Below are positions 28,412 through 38,769 of a DNA stretch of 64,000 bases, in pieces. Every line of letters starts with the position of its first letter. Position 1 is the first letter of the stretch. The DNA is from Pseudomonas helleri (lineage in GTDB: Bacteria; Pseudomonadota; Gammaproteobacteria; Pseudomonadales; Pseudomonadaceae): NCBI RefSeq assembly GCF_001043025.1, contig NZ_JYLD01000002.1, positions 124,001 through 188,000 on the forward strand. Reading direction: 5' to 3'. Under the pieces are notes generated by a model. It was not told the DNA's origin. It was given only the letters and a program-made list of their open reading frames with translations, and ran no database searches. A program made the position numbers and the translations under genes.

Positions 28412-30349
28412 GTGATCAAACCCCTCGCACTCGCTGTCAGCGTTGCCGGCGCCCTGCTGTCAACTCAAGGCCATGCCTATAACTACGGCGAACATGCTGC
28501 AACTACCCTCGATAAGCTGATTAACGACTACCCCGGCCGCTACCGGGGCACGGCCAACTTTGCCGGTGCCGCCGACTGGATGCAAAGCCAGATGGGCGAT
28601 GCGTACAGCATCAGCCGCCAGGATTTTTCCTGGGGGGCCGGTAACAGTCGCAGCTCGCAAAACGTAGTGGCCTACGCGGCGGGCACTAAACCGCAATACG
28701 TGGTGGTCGGTGCGCATTTCGACACGTACTTTGGCCGCCCGACCCTGCAAGGTCTGGATGACAACGGTTCTGGCGCCAGCGTGCTCACCGAAATCGCTCG
28801 TAACCTCAACGGCGTACCGCTCGAATACGGCCTGCAAGTGATTGGTTTTGGTGCTGAAGAAGAAGGCTTGCAAGGCTCCAAAGCCTTCGTCAACAGTTTG
28901 AGCGCCAGCCAGCGCGAGAACATGCTGGCCATGATTAACCTCGACAGCCTGATTACCGGCGACATGATGTACGCCCACTCGGGTAAAAACAGCGTCAGCA
29001 ATCCGGGCCTGGCCTCATTGCGTGAGCACGCGTTCAAGCTCGCCAAAGAACTCAACATCAACCTGTTCAGCAACCCTGGCCTCGATGCCGCCTACCCGGC
29101 TGGCACCGGCTGCTGCAGTGATGGCGAATCGTTTGAAAAGCTGAATATCCCGGTGCTCTACGTCGAAGCCACCAACTGGGAACTGGGGGATCTGGACGGC
29201 TACACCCAGACCGATAACCCGGCCATTCCTGGCGGCTCGACCTGGCATGACCCGAAGAAAGATAACGAAGCCGTGCTCACCAACGCCTTCGGCCAGGAAC
29301 GCATCGACCAGCGCCTGCGCGACTATTCGCGACTGCTCAGCCGACTGGTGCTGGAGTTGACCAACGCTGACTTGATGGCTTCCACCGCTTCGGGCGGCGC
29401 GGTCGCACGCGCTCAGCAAGACAACCTGCAACGCCAGCATCAGGCCCAGGTCAATCTGCTGGATCGCCGCTGGCTGACGCTGCAAGCGGCCAGCCGCGAC
29501 GTCGGCAGTTTTGATGGCGAAATCGGTATCGATGGCCAGTACAGCGCAGACAGCGGGCCGTTCAACGAAGGTCGCCGTCTTGGTTTGCATGCGTTGGGCG
29601 ACTACCAACTGACTTCCAGCCTGAGCGTAGGCGCCAGCCTGAGCTACCTGAACGGGCGCGACAAACTGGAACGCGGCGGCAAACTCGACAGCGAAAGCTG
29701 GCAGGCAGCGGTCTACGCCTTGCTCAACGATGGCGGCCCACTCTGGCTGGCCGGTGACTTGAGCGCTGGCACTACCCAGTTCGACAGCAAACGTAATCTG
29801 GTGATTCAGGCCAACGGCGGCCCTGTGCTGCTGAGCCAGAAACTGACCGGCAAGACGGACGCACTCAGCCTGGGTGCCCGCGTGATCGGCGGCTATGACT
29901 TTGATTTCGGCGCGCTCAAAAGCGGCCCGTTTGCAGGCCTGGATTACAGCCACTACCGCATCGACACGTTCCACGAGAAACAAGACCTGCGCACCGCCCT
30001 GAGCTACGAAGAGCAGAGCTTCGACTCTGTGCAAGCCAGCCTCGGTTGGCGTGCACGCGGCACGTTCGACCTGCCGGCCGGTATGAGCCTGCAACCTTAC
30101 GGCGACATCGCCTGGGTCAAGGAAATGGGCGACGGGCGTCTGGATGACATCCTCCTCACCAGCCGCGCCGACGGCCAGGCACGCGGCGCGCACCTGGGCA
30201 GCGTCGACAAGAGCTATGCCCGCGCCCAGCTCGGCAGCCAACTCGCCATCACCCCGCAACTGGGCCTGTATGCCGAGATCAATGGCCGCCTGGGCAACGA
30301 TGAAGGCAGCCAAACCGGCTACTCCATCGGCGCCCAATGGTTGTTCTGA
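28412..30349 (+). CDS. M28-family peptidase autotransporter
   Basis: A 645-residue secreted zinc aminopeptidase fused to its own outer-membrane barrel. GTG start with AAGGA upstream. Signal peptide: residues 1-22. The M28 zinc ligands are readable: His102 in 'GAHFDTYFG', Asp117 in 'GLDDNGSGAS', Glu in 'GAEEEGLQGS' (about 149-151), Asp178 in 'MINLDSL' and a later His in 'GSTWHDPKKD'. A linker with a helical segment (about 325-350) leads to a C-terminal autotransporter domain of about 270 residues that ends in the strand '...YSIGAQWLF' with terminal Phe. It should display or release a peptidase at the cell surface. Confidence 0.9.
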   Translation: MIKPLALAVSVAGALLSTQGHAYNYGEHAATTLDKLINDYPGRYRGTANFAGAADWMQSQMGDAYSISRQDFSWGAGNSRSSQNVVAYAAGTKPQYVVVGAHFDTYFGRPTLQGLDDNGSGASVLTEIARNLNGVPLEYGLQVIGFGAEEEGLQGSKAFVNSLSASQRENMLAMINLDSLITGDMMYAHSGKNSVSNPGLASLREHAFKLAKELNINLFSNPGLDAAYPAGTGCCSDGESFEKLNIPVLYVEATNWELGDLDGYTQTDNPAIPGGSTWHDPKKDNEAVLTNAFGQERIDQRLRDYSRLLSRLVLELTNADLMASTASGGAVARAQQDNLQRQHQAQVNLLDRRWLTLQAASRDVGSFDGEIGIDGQYSADSGPFNEGRRLGLHALGDYQLTSSLSVGASLSYLNGRDKLERGGKLDSESWQAAVYALLNDGGPLWLAGDLSAGTTQFDSKRNLVIQANGGPVLLSQKLTGKTDALSLGARVIGGYDFDFGALKSGPFAGLDYSHYRIDTFHEKQDLRTALSYEEQSFDSVQASLGWRARGTFDLPAGMSLQPYGDIAWVKEMGDGRLDDILLTSRADGQARGAHLGSVDKSYARAQLGSQLAITPQLGLYAEINGRLGNDEGSQTGYSIGAQWLF

Positions 30350-30365
30350 TCCATTGCGGTTAACC

Positions 30366-30385
30366 GGGGGCGCTCAGGCGCCTCC
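30366..30385 (+). terminator. Stem-loop after the autotransporter gene
   Basis: GGGGGCGC (30366-30373), loop TCAG, GCGCCTCC (30378-30385), one G-U pair. There is no clear U-tract, so it is only a terminator candidate. Confidence 0.45.
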
Positions 30386-30544
30386 GGCTTGCAGGCCCGC
30401 GTTCGACCTCAAACGACGATGGCGCCACGCCCCAACAAATACGAATAGATCTCATGTGCATGAAGCATCCTGACTGCGATAGACTGCGGCCCGCTAAACG
30501 TCGACAAACACTCGACCGGGCCTGTCTCTCGCACAAGGATCGTC

Positions 30545-31345
30545 ATGTTCAAACGCGCATTCCCCCTCACGCTTGCTGGCCTGCTGCTGGCGGGCTGCCA
30601 GTCCACTGCCACGGATACCAGCGCGACTACGCTCACTCCCACGCAGGAAAATGAACAGGCCCGGCAACGCGCACTGTACGAAGTGCTGATGACCAGGGTG
30701 CTGCGCCCTGCAGGCAATCTGGCCAATACCGAGGGCCGCACTGGCAGTTTTAATCTGAAAATCACCCTGGATGAACATAATCGGGTGATCGGTTGCGACA
30801 CCCAGATCAACCGCAAATTCGACCCGAAACTCTACCCTTACAACGCAAAACTGGCCAAAGACCTGCTGCCAATCTGCTGGACGGCCGTACTCCCCGAGTT
30901 GCCATCGTCATTAATCAACCCAAAGAAGCGCACGGCAACAGTGGTTGCGCCGATAGCGGTTGGCCCACTGACCGGGATGAGCGACGAGCAACGCCTCAAA
31001 CGCGACGAGGCCGTGCAAGCCAAGGCGCAAGACGATTTTCTGTACCGGCAACTGTTCGCACCGCTGCCTGTCGACAGCATCGGTGTTGCAACGCTGATCG
31101 TCATGACCGACAACAGTGGCCATGTACAGGAATGCGCGGCCAGCCTTGCCCCTCATGTACTGCGCCGGGCCGAGTTCAAACAGGACGATGTTTTACTCCG
31201 CGCACTGATCGCCCGCTGCAAACAGACCGACATGAGCGCCATGCCGGGCTTCAAGGCCACGGGTTTGACCAGCCTGGTGCGCCGAATTGAATACACGCCC
31301 TGGAAGGCGGGCTTGAAAGCTGACACAAACCCTGTCGCGCACTAA
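30545..31345 (+). CDS. Putative lipoprotein of unknown function
   Basis: A 266-residue lipoprotein: MFKRAFPLTLAGLLLAGCQS has a clear lipobox (LLAGC), with Gln at +2 after Cys, so outer-membrane retention is expected. The mature part has 'SFNLKITLDEHNRVIGCDTQINRKF' and 'VATLIVMTDNSGHVQECAASL', two similar beta-rich segments each with a Cys. These recall TonB C-terminal-like folds, but I cannot assign a family. Single gene, convergent with the DUF2931 genes. Confidence 0.72.
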   Translation: MFKRAFPLTLAGLLLAGCQSTATDTSATTLTPTQENEQARQRALYEVLMTRVLRPAGNLANTEGRTGSFNLKITLDEHNRVIGCDTQINRKFDPKLYPYNAKLAKDLLPICWTAVLPELPSSLINPKKRTATVVAPIAVGPLTGMSDEQRLKRDEAVQAKAQDDFLYRQLFAPLPVDSIGVATLIVMTDNSGHVQECAASLAPHVLRRAEFKQDDVLLRALIARCKQTDMSAMPGFKATGLTSLVRRIEYTPWKAGLKADTNPVAH

Positions 31346-31420
31346 CACGCTAAAGCCATGGTCAGTGGCGCGTAGTGAGTCATCCGCTGCTGAACACCGC
31401 AGTGTCGCCTCGGTGGCTCG

Positions 31421-32077
31421 TTACCAAGAGCCATAAGGCACCCCGTATTTTTCGATGTAGGCTTTTGTTTCTGGCTCTAACGGCAAGGCATATTTGCCAT
31501 TAGTCTGGCCGCCTGAAGGCCCTTCCTTAACGACTTCGCCCTGAACCCTGGTCACTTCGATTGGGCTGACGCAAGGGCCTGAAATCCACACTTTGGCAAT
31601 ACCGCCGGGGGCCAATCCTACGGTCACGCCATTGCGGTAACCGGTGATCCATTTGGCATCGGCGGCACAAAAAGCTTTTTCAGGCTTGACCATGGCCTGC
31701 TGAATGGCTTCGGGGATCACGATATAAGCCTCGTAGGTTTGCGGCTCCACCAGTGATTGCCAGCGCACATAGATCAGGCGTGGTACCGCAGCTCCGTAAA
31801 CATACTTACCTTTGCCCCAGCCCGGATAGCTGGGCCAGCCACGAGGATTACCATTGAGGTTTTTAGGTGTATTGATAGCGGCTATTCCGCTCATAGCTCG
31901 CCTGAATTCACGGTCCCGCACATCAACCGCATCTGCGGTTTCGATCCATACTTCCATGTAATCGGGGGCTCCCAGCCCTAAGCGCCATGCGTCATAGGGC
32001 AACCCATTGCTGCCCTTGGCACAGCCCACCATCAACCCAAACACACCCCATACCCATAGCAGCTTGAATGTAGTCAT
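31421..32077 (-). CDS. DUF2931-type lipoprotein, copy A (candidate T6SS immunity)
   Basis: A 218-residue lipoprotein from ATG 32077 with GGAG about eight bases upstream. The N-terminus MTTFKLLWVWGVFGLMVGCAKGS has a lipobox-like LMVGC. It is nearly identical to the gene just upstream (copy B, 32108): about 17 differences by eye, almost all in the first two thirds. It lies third in the effector-immunity operon. Periplasmic lipoproteins next to lipase effectors usually block the toxin, so immunity is inferred rather than shown. Confidence 0.78.
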   Translation of the reverse strand: MTTFKLLWVWGVFGLMVGCAKGSNGLPYDAWRLGLGAPDYMEVWIETADAVDVRDREFRRAMSGIAAINTPKNLNGNPRGWPSYPGWGKGKYVYGAAVPRLIYVRWQSLVEPQTYEAYIVIPEAIQQAMVKPEKAFCAADAKWITGYRNGVTVGLAPGGIAKVWISGPCVSPIEVTRVQGEVVKEGPSGGQTNGKYALPLEPETKAYIEKYGVPYGSW

Positions 32078-32107
32078 TGGGATGCTCCGCACGTGTGCGG
32101 CGGCCCT

Positions 32108-32764
32108 TTACCAAGAGCCATAAGGCACCCCGTATTTTTCGATGTAGGCTTTTGTTTCTGGCTCTAACGGCAAGGCATATTTGCCATTAGTCTGGCCGCC
32201 AGAAGGCCCTTCCTTAACGACTTCGCCCTGAACCCTGGCCACTTCGATTGGGCTGACGCAAGGGCCTGAAATCCACACTTTGGCAATACCGCCGGGGGCC
32301 AACCCTACCGTCACCCCTTTACGGTAACCGGTGATCCATTTGGCATCGGCGGCACAAAAAGCTTTTTCAGGCTTGACCATGGACTGCTGAATAGCTTCGG
32401 GGATCACGATATAAACCTCGTAGGTTTGTGGCTCCACCAATGATTGCCAGCGCACATAGATGAGGCGTGGTACCGCAGCCCCGTAAACATACTTGCCGGC
32501 CCCCCAACCGGGGTAGCTAGGCCAACCACGAGGATTACCTTTAAGGTTTTTAGGAGTCTGAATTGCGGCCACTCCGCTCATGGCACGCCTGAAGACACGG
32601 TCTCGCACATCCACCGCATCTGCGGTTTCGATCCACACTTCCATATAGTTGGGAGCAAACAGTCCAAGCCGCCAGCCATCATAGGGCAGCCCATGACTGC
32701 CCTTGGCACAGCCCACCATCAACCCAAACACAGCGCACACCCATAGCAGCTTGAATTTACTCAT
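32108..32764 (-). CDS. DUF2931-type lipoprotein, copy B (candidate T6SS immunity)
   Basis: A 218-residue lipoprotein, MSKFKLLWVCAVFGLMVGCAKGS, starting at ATG 32764. A longer in-frame reading to 32905 lies wholly inside the effector gene and is rejected. Its start overlaps the effector stop in ATGAGTAA (8 bases), implying translational coupling. Copies A and B share the string GCATCCCAATGA around their start codons, so the duplication included the upstream edge. Predicted to protect against the PAAR-lipase effector. Confidence 0.8.
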   Translation of the reverse strand: MSKFKLLWVCAVFGLMVGCAKGSHGLPYDGWRLGLFAPNYMEVWIETADAVDVRDRVFRRAMSGVAAIQTPKNLKGNPRGWPSYPGWGAGKYVYGAAVPRLIYVRWQSLVEPQTYEVYIVIPEAIQQSMVKPEKAFCAADAKWITGYRKGVTVGLAPGGIAKVWISGPCVSPIEVARVQGEVVKEGPSGGQTNGKYALPLEPETKAYIEKYGVPYGSW

Positions 32765-34598
32765 TGGGATGCACCGCCCGTTTACCGCCCGTAGCCGGCC
32801 GATTAATAAAGAGCACCTCAATGTCGCTGTTGTTCTTGCCGCTGGCAGCATTCCAATTGCCTGACAAGTGGATGTATTTGCGCTGTAGTAAAGCCACCTC
32901 TTCATGGGTCAGTCCGGGAAAGCTGTCGCCAACGGCGTACGCCTGAAGCTTTACAGCGATAGTGTGCAGGTCTGCCGGCAAGGCAAATGCCGGGGTCTCG
33001 GGAACGCCCTTGAAAGGAACCCCGTTTCGTATACCCAGCTCGCGCATGGCCCGCAAGTAAATCAGTGACAACTGCCCATGCACTTGCCGCTCACTGCGAA
33101 GGGCGGCATACACGCGCTTCTCGGCAAACATGTCACGGCGTTTGTTGTAAGGCAGAACCACCGCCCATGTGTCGATACTCCAGCGCTGCAGATAGGGCTC
33201 CATGTCCGGCAGCATTACCCCCATGAGCTGTCGGGCTCGGTCATAAGCGACCGTGGAGGTTTCTGGCATGTCGACAGGCACCTGACTGCTCTGGGGTTTA
33301 CTCAGCAGCACTTTTTCGGTAGCCAGAGGCAAATAACCGCCACCAAGATCGGAGTGGACACCGGGCAGCTCGATGTCATTGTCGGTACGAACCAGTGAGA
33401 AGTTATGACGATATTCATGGCGCGCCACAAATTGCACCACATGGCGTGCAATGCCGGGCGCAAGGTACAGGTCAAGGCCCGGGTTACTGGCGTTGTGCGG
33501 GCTAAAGTCGCCGCTTAAAGGTGCAACCACCCCAGGTACCGTATCAAACAGGCCGATAAAGTTGAGGTTGAAATCTGTTCGGTGGCGCCATTTGAAGCTG
33601 GCCACTAGCAAGGGTGACCCGGCGGGCAAGGCTTTGGCCAACAAACTGTCAGCCCCCTTCACCAGATCATTGGCGCAATGCCGTGCGGCAGCAGCCCCGC
33701 GACTGAAGCCAAACAGGTCGATAACGATTCGCCAAATGGTCAGGCCGGGATTGTTGTCTTGCAGCCTTCGAATCTGCTCCAAAATCAGGGCAGGTGCTTG
33801 CTCAACTCGCGCCACAATACCAGTGCTGCCTTGACCGCTGGCCTGGCCATAGACCGAGTCAGCTTGCCCGGTGACTGTACCGATGCCTTCGAGGTAGACC
33901 TTTAAAAAAGCCTCTTCCGCTTCCTGCGGCAATTGCATATCCGCATGATCCGGATACAAGTCATAAAGCCGCGCCACATTGGTGACATCGTTGGTATAGC
34001 TGTTATCCGGCGAGTTTCCTTTACCGTCAAAGCCAAAGCTCGCGCAATGCTGACGTATATCCGCGCCTTCCTGTTCACCTATACCCAAGCTAATGGCCAG
34101 GCAACCTCGCGCCGCCTCGCTGTTGCCCTGGTTATTCCCGGTGCCATCGAAGAACAAGCCTACATGCAAGGTGATGCCGGATTCCAGTTCCTCTTCTTCG
34201 TCCTCTTCTTCCAGCTCGGGATTGGCACTGGCGGGGGCTGTTTTTTTAGGTGCCGGCGATTCGGGCCACTGAGCCAAATACTCCATGTAACTCTGCTGTG
34301 GCCCTCTGGCATCTCCCAGCACTTGGCCTCTGATGTATTGGTCAGGGATCAGTCGCGGCGCAGGGCGGCACAGGCACTGGCACAAATCCCCTTCCAGCGC
34401 GGCTTGCCGCCCTCCCAGCAATTCGTCATGGCGCGGACCACACAGTACGATAACGCCTGTGCTGCCACACACCGGGCACTCGATGCTGTCACCTTCGCGG
34501 GCCAGTATCTGGTCATTGATTGTCATCAGTTCCCAGCCGGTCACCACCACGCCACCCACCGTGGTCCTGGACCCGACGGTGATATTCATGCGCTTCAT
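32757..34598 (-). CDS. PAAR-domain type VI effector with DUF2235 lipase domain (Tle-like)
   Basis: A 613-residue putative T6SS antibacterial phospholipase. Residues about 1-75 form a PAAR-like, Cys-containing tip domain ('ITVGSRTTVGGVVVTG', 'ILAREGDSIECPVCGSTG'), followed by an acidic linker near 128-138. The DUF2235 alpha/beta hydrolase starts at 'TLHVGLFFDGTGNN'. The nucleophile is Ser299 in GFSRG, with Asp352 in 'GLFDTVPG' and His415 in 'PGVHSDLGGGY' as likely triad partners. No T6SS structural genes are nearby, so this is an orphan cargo locus. An alternative start is the Met at 34589. Confidence 0.87.
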   Translation of the reverse strand: MKRMNITVGSRTTVGGVVVTGWELMTINDQILAREGDSIECPVCGSTGVIVLCGPRHDELLGGRQAALEGDLCQCLCRPAPRLIPDQYIRGQVLGDARGPQQSYMEYLAQWPESPAPKKTAPASANPELEEEDEEEELESGITLHVGLFFDGTGNNQGNSEAARGCLAISLGIGEQEGADIRQHCASFGFDGKGNSPDNSYTNDVTNVARLYDLYPDHADMQLPQEAEEAFLKVYLEGIGTVTGQADSVYGQASGQGSTGIVARVEQAPALILEQIRRLQDNNPGLTIWRIVIDLFGFSRGAAAARHCANDLVKGADSLLAKALPAGSPLLVASFKWRHRTDFNLNFIGLFDTVPGVVAPLSGDFSPHNASNPGLDLYLAPGIARHVVQFVARHEYRHNFSLVRTDNDIELPGVHSDLGGGYLPLATEKVLLSKPQSSQVPVDMPETSTVAYDRARQLMGVMLPDMEPYLQRWSIDTWAVVLPYNKRRDMFAEKRVYAALRSERQVHGQLSLIYLRAMRELGIRNGVPFKGVPETPAFALPADLHTIAVKLQAYAVGDSFPGLTHEEVALLQRKYIHLSGNWNAASGKNNSDIEVLFINRPATGGKRAVHPNE

Positions 34599-34842
34599 AC
34601 GCAGGCACCGGGCAAGGCGTGAGCGTTGTTGTGTAATAGGGGCATGTCGGCATCCTGGTGGTGGAAGGTTGAGTGCCCGCTAACTGTCAAATTGCCAGTT
34701 AGCGGCGCCCAGCCAGTATGCCGAGGGGGTGCGGAACTACCCTGTCAGAAGGATCCGTTTGGTTTGTAGTACGCGTAGCTTTCCGAAGATTTCCCCCCAG
34801 CCATATGCCTGCATCCATGACTGATGGGTTTTCAACCGCCAT

Positions 34843-34880
34843 AAAAAAACCCCGCGCTTCTTCCGAAGGCGGGGTTTTTT
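34843..34880. terminator. Bidirectional terminator between cyoE and the effector operon
   Basis: AAAAAAACCCCGC...GCGGGGTTTTTT with a short CTTCTTCCGAAG apex. There are A- and T-runs on both sides, so it works on either strand. It ends the cyo operon transcript coming from the right. Confidence 0.9.
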
Positions 34881-34892
34881 AAGCCTGGTGGC

Positions 34893-35780
34893 TTAGTGCG
34901 CGTAAGTCAGCAGCAACTCGGTCGGCACTTTGAAGTCCAGGGACATCATGACGCTCAGGGCGGTGATGGTGAAGATCGAGAACACGAACAGCTTGCGTGC
35001 CCAGACCTTGTCGTCGACGGCTTTGTAGCCGGTCCACGCCATGTACAGCCAGTACATGCCCATCGCGGCTGCCACGGCCATGTAGCTCATGCCGGCGTAA
35101 CCGCCGAGGGTGAGCATCAGGGTCGCGATCAGGAACGCGAGGATATAAAGCAGGATGTGCTTCTTGGCCACTTTGATCCCGCGCTTCACTGGCAACACCG
35201 GAATCGATGCGGCCAGGTAATCATTGAAGCGGAAGATCGCGATAGCGTACGAATGCGGCATCTGCCACAGGCTGAACATCACCAGCAAAGTCAGTGCGGC
35301 CATGTCGAAGTGATTGCTCACGGCGACGTAACCAATAACCGGTGGCATTGCACCCGACAGGCTGCCGATAAGCGTGCCGTGTACCGACTTGCGCTTAAAG
35401 TACAGGCTGTACAAACCGACGTAGATCACGAAGCCAATCGCGGCGAACAAGGCCGCCAGCGGGTTGGCCACGCGATACAGCAGCACAAGCCCTGCAACCC
35501 CCAGCAAGGTGGCGTAAAGCAACGCCACCTTGGCCGAGATCAGGCCTTGCACCAGTACGCGGTTTTTGGTGCGGTCCATCTTGATGTCGATGTCACGGTC
35601 GATGCAGTTGTTAAACACGCAACCGGACGCCACCACCAAGGAGGTGCCAATCACCGCAGCCAGGAACAGGGCAAGATCAAAATGCCCCTTCGAGGCCAGG
35701 AAGAACCCACCTGCCACAGAAAGCACGTTACCGAAAATGATCCCCGGTTTGGTGATTTGGATAAAGTGCTTAAAGGACAT
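34893..35780 (-). CDS. cyoE: Protoheme IX farnesyltransferase
   Basis: A 295-residue polytopic membrane prenyltransferase that converts haem b to haem o for the cytochrome bo3 oxidase. '[18 protein letters not shown]' is the Asp-rich N-D-x-x-D prenyl-diphosphate site, and '[23 protein letters not shown]' the second conserved loop. Last gene of the cyo operon, ten bases after cyoD. Confidence 0.97.
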   Translation of the reverse strand: MSFKHFIQITKPGIIFGNVLSVAGGFFLASKGHFDLALFLAAVIGTSLVVASGCVFNNCIDRDIDIKMDRTKNRVLVQGLISAKVALLYATLLGVAGLVLLYRVANPLAALFAAIGFVIYVGLYSLYFKRKSVHGTLIGSLSGAMPPVIGYVAVSNHFDMAALTLLVMFSLWQMPHSYAIAIFRFNDYLAASIPVLPVKRGIKVAKKHILLYILAFLIATLMLTLGGYAGMSYMAVAAAMGMYWLYMAWTGYKAVDDKVWARKLFVFSIFTITALSVMMSLDFKVPTELLLTYAH

Positions 35781-35790
35781 CGGGTTTACC

Positions 35791-36117
35791 TCACTTCGCC
35801 ATCATTTCAGCGTGGATGCTGAACATAATCCACAGGGACAAGCCCACCAGCAGAACAATAACCAGCGCCGAGAAGACCAGCGCTGCAACGCTGTTGCGTT
35901 GCTCCGGGGAACGGTCCATGTGCAGGAAGTACACCAGGTGAACAACAACCTGGATCACTGCGGTCAACAGAACGATCGCCAGAGTGGTCGATTTGGCGAG
36001 GATCGGGTTCATCACCAGCCAAAACGGAATTGCGGTCAGGATCACCGACAAGATGAAGCCAGTTGCGTAGGACTTCACGCTGCCGTGGTTCGCGCCGTCA
36101 GAATGTGCGTTAGCCAT
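35791..36117 (-). CDS. cyoD: Cytochrome bo3 ubiquinol oxidase subunit IV
   Basis: A 108-residue protein with three TM helices. '[24 protein letters not shown]' and '[12 protein letters not shown]' match CyoD. It assists assembly of the CuB centre. It directly abuts cyoC. Confidence 0.96.
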   Translation of the reverse strand: MANAHSDGANHGSVKSYATGFILSVILTAIPFWLVMNPILAKSTTLAIVLLTAVIQVVVHLVYFLHMDRSPEQRNSVAALVFSALVIVLLVGLSLWIMFSIHAEMMAK

Positions 36118-36738
36118 TTACAGAGTCCCCATCAGGTAAACAACGGTGAATACGCAGATCCACACCACGTCCAGGAAGTGCCAGAACAAGCTCAGGCAGC
36201 TCAGACGCGTTTTGTTGGTCGAAGTCAGGCCGTGTTGGTTGACCTGATACATCATGATCGCCATCCAGATCAGACCGCAGGTCACGTGCAGACCGTGGGT
36301 ACCAACCAGGGTGAAGAACGCCGACAAGAAGCCGCTACGGTGCGGACCGTAACCTTCGGAGATCAACAGGTGGAATTCGTTGATTTCCATGCCGATGAAG
36401 CCGGCACCCAGCAGGAAGGTAATGGCCAACCAGCCCAGAACGCCGCCTTTGTTGCCTTTGTAGAACGCGAGCATGGCAAAGCCATACGTGATCGAACTGA
36501 ACAACAGCAGTGCGGTTTCACCCAGCACGTACGGCAGTTCAAAGATGTCGTGGCCCGACGGGCCACCCGCTACGTTACCTACCAGTACTGCGTATACCGC
36601 GAAGAGCGATGCAAAGATGATGCAGTCGGTCATCAGGTAGAGCCAGAAACCGAATACGGTAGTCTCGCCCGCGTCGTGATGGTGGTCATCGTGCCCATGG
36701 TCATGGGCGTGTCCAGCATTGGTCGCTATGTTCGACAT
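36118..36738 (-). CDS. cyoC: Cytochrome bo3 ubiquinol oxidase subunit III
   Basis: A 206-residue, five-TM haem-copper oxidase subunit III. It has a His-rich N-terminus ([18 protein letters not shown]) followed by '[22 protein letters not shown]' and '[18 protein letters not shown]'. Immediately downstream of cyoB. Confidence 0.97.
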   Translation of the reverse strand: MSNIATNAGHAHDHGHDDHHHDAGETTVFGFWLYLMTDCIIFASLFAVYAVLVGNVAGGPSGHDIFELPYVLGETALLLFSSITYGFAMLAFYKGNKGGVLGWLAITFLLGAGFIGMEINEFHLLISEGYGPHRSGFLSAFFTLVGTHGLHVTCGLIWMAIMMYQVNQHGLTSTNKTRLSCLSLFWHFLDVVWICVFTVVYLMGTL

Positions 36739-36741
36739 GGT

Positions 36742-38766
36742 TTATGCCTGCCCCAACTTGGTTTCAACACGGTCGGCCGGAATTACTTTGGCGGCCAACA
36801 GACGCTTGTGCTGCTCGGCTTCGATGCGCTCGATGGTTTCCACCGGCACCATGTAGCCTTGGTCATCACGGGCAGCGTGTATCACGAAGTACACAACGGT
36901 GCCAGCGAGGCTCGCGATAGCCAGCCACCAGATGTGCCAGATCATTGCGAAACCGAACACGGTCAGCAGTGCGCCCATTACCACACCGGTAGCGGTGTTG
37001 TTAGGCATGTGGATCGGCGAGTACTTGGCCGGAGCCTTGTAAGCAGTACCGTCTTCTTTGGCTTCGGTGAATGCGTCAATACCGTGAACGGTTGGCACAA
37101 CAGCGAAGTTGTAGAACGGAGGTGGCGACGAAGTCGACCATTCCAGGGTGTGGCCATTCCATGGATCGCCGAATTCGCAGGCGTTCTCTGGTTTGTTACG
37201 GTCACGAACCGAGACGTACAGCTGGATCAACTGGCAAGCGATACCCACAGCAATCAGGGCAGCACCAACCGCAGCAACGTACAGGTAAGGCACCCACTCA
37301 GGGTTGGTCGTGGCGTTCAGACGACGGGTCATGCCCATGAAGCCCAGTGCATAGAGCGGCATGAAGGCGATGAAGAAGCCGATGATCCAGAACCAGAATG
37401 CAGCCTTGCCCCACTTCTCGTTCAGTTTGAAGCCGAACGCTTTAGGGAAGTAGAAGCTGAAACCAGCGATGTAGCCGAATACAGCGCCACCGATGATTAC
37501 GTTGTGGAAGTGAGCAATTACAAACAGGCTGTTGTGCAGAACGAAGTCAGCACCCGGGATGGCCAGCAGTACGCCGGTCATACCACCGATAGCGAAGGTC
37601 ACCATGAAGCCCAAGGTCCACATGACCTGGCTGGTGAACTGCAGACGGCCGCGGTAGATGGTGAATAGCCAGTTAAATAGCTTCACACCCGTCGGGATGG
37701 AAATCAGCATCGTCGCCAGACCGAAGAAGGCGTTGACGCTGGCACCCGAACCCATGGTGAAGAAGTGGTGCAGCCAAACCATGAAGCCCAGTACCGAGAT
37801 CGCACCGGAGGCGTAAACCATCGAGTGGTGACCGAACAGACGCTTGCCAGTGAAGGTCGAGATGACTTCAGAGAAGATCCCGAACGCCGGCAGAATGAGG
37901 ATGTATACCTCAGGGTGACCCCACGCCCAGAACAGGTTCACGTACATCATTGGATTGCCACCAAGTTCGTTGGTGAAAATGTGGAAATCCAGGTAACGGT
38001 CAAGCGTCAGCAGTGCCAGGGTAGCGGTCAGGATCGGGAACGAAGCCACGATCAGAACGTTTGCCCAGGTGCAGGTCCAGGTGAAGATCGGCATGTCCAT
38101 CAGTTTCATGCCTGGAGCGCGCATTTTCAGCACGGTCGCCAGGAAGTTCACCCCGGTTAACGTCGTACCTAGCCCTGATAACTGTAGCGCCCAGATGTAG
38201 TAGTCCACACCCACGCCAGGGCTGTACTGCAGGCCCGACAGAGGCGGGTAAGCAACCCAACCGGTTTTGGCGAATTCGCCGACGCCCAGCGACAGGTTGA
38301 CCAGTACCACACCGGATACCAGCAGCCAGAAGCTCAGGGAGTTCAGGAATGGGTAGGCAACGTCACGCGCGCCGATCTGCAGCGGCACTGCAAGGTTCAT
38401 CAGGCCGGTGAAGAATGGCATCGCCATGAAGATGATCATGATCACACCGTGAGCGGTGAAGATCTGGTCATAGTGTTCAGGCGGCAAGTAGCCAGGTGAA
38501 CCCTCGGTGGCCATGGCCAACTGGGTACGCATCATGACGGCGTCGGCAAAGCCGCGCAGAAGCATGATCATGGCAACGATGATGTACATCACGCCAATTT
38601 TCTTGTGGTCGACTGACGTTAGCCATTCAGACCACAGGTAGTTCCACTTTTTGAAATACGTGATTGCAGCGACGAGCGCCAATCCGCCGAGCAGAATCAT
38701 AGCGACGGTAACCATCACTATCGGCTCGTGGAACGGTATGGCGTCCAGACTTAATTTACCAAACAT
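36742..38766 (-). CDS. cyoB: Cytochrome bo3 ubiquinol oxidase subunit I
   Basis: The 674-residue catalytic subunit with haem b, haem o3 and CuB; reduces O2 to water and pumps protons in the inner membrane. '[23 protein letters not shown]' holds the cross-linked His-Tyr of the CuB site. '[11 protein letters not shown]' supplies the other CuB histidines, and '[16 protein letters not shown]' the haem ligands. Full length compared with E. coli CyoB (663). Confidence 0.98.
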   Translation of the reverse strand: MFGKLSLDAIPFHEPIVMVTVAMILLGGLALVAAITYFKKWNYLWSEWLTSVDHKKIGVMYIIVAMIMLLRGFADAVMMRTQLAMATEGSPGYLPPEHYDQIFTAHGVIMIIFMAMPFFTGLMNLAVPLQIGARDVAYPFLNSLSFWLLVSGVVLVNLSLGVGEFAKTGWVAYPPLSGLQYSPGVGVDYYIWALQLSGLGTTLTGVNFLATVLKMRAPGMKLMDMPIFTWTCTWANVLIVASFPILTATLALLTLDRYLDFHIFTNELGGNPMMYVNLFWAWGHPEVYILILPAFGIFSEVISTFTGKRLFGHHSMVYASGAISVLGFMVWLHHFFTMGSGASVNAFFGLATMLISIPTGVKLFNWLFTIYRGRLQFTSQVMWTLGFMVTFAIGGMTGVLLAIPGADFVLHNSLFVIAHFHNVIIGGAVFGYIAGFSFYFPKAFGFKLNEKWGKAAFWFWIIGFFIAFMPLYALGFMGMTRRLNATTNPEWVPYLYVAAVGAALIAVGIACQLIQLYVSVRDRNKPENACEFGDPWNGHTLEWSTSSPPPFYNFAVVPTVHGIDAFTEAKEDGTAYKAPAKYSPIHMPNNTATGVVMGALLTVFGFAMIWHIWWLAIASLAGTVVYFVIHAARDDQGYMVPVETIERIEAEQHKRLLAAKVIPADRVETKLGQA

Positions 38767-38769
38767 CGT

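Noticed and set aside
35530..37668. A 712-codon plus-strand open frame opposite the cyo genes
   Set aside because: Mirror frame of cyoB-cyoE with the same His/Gln-rich composition; the minus-strand genes are certain.
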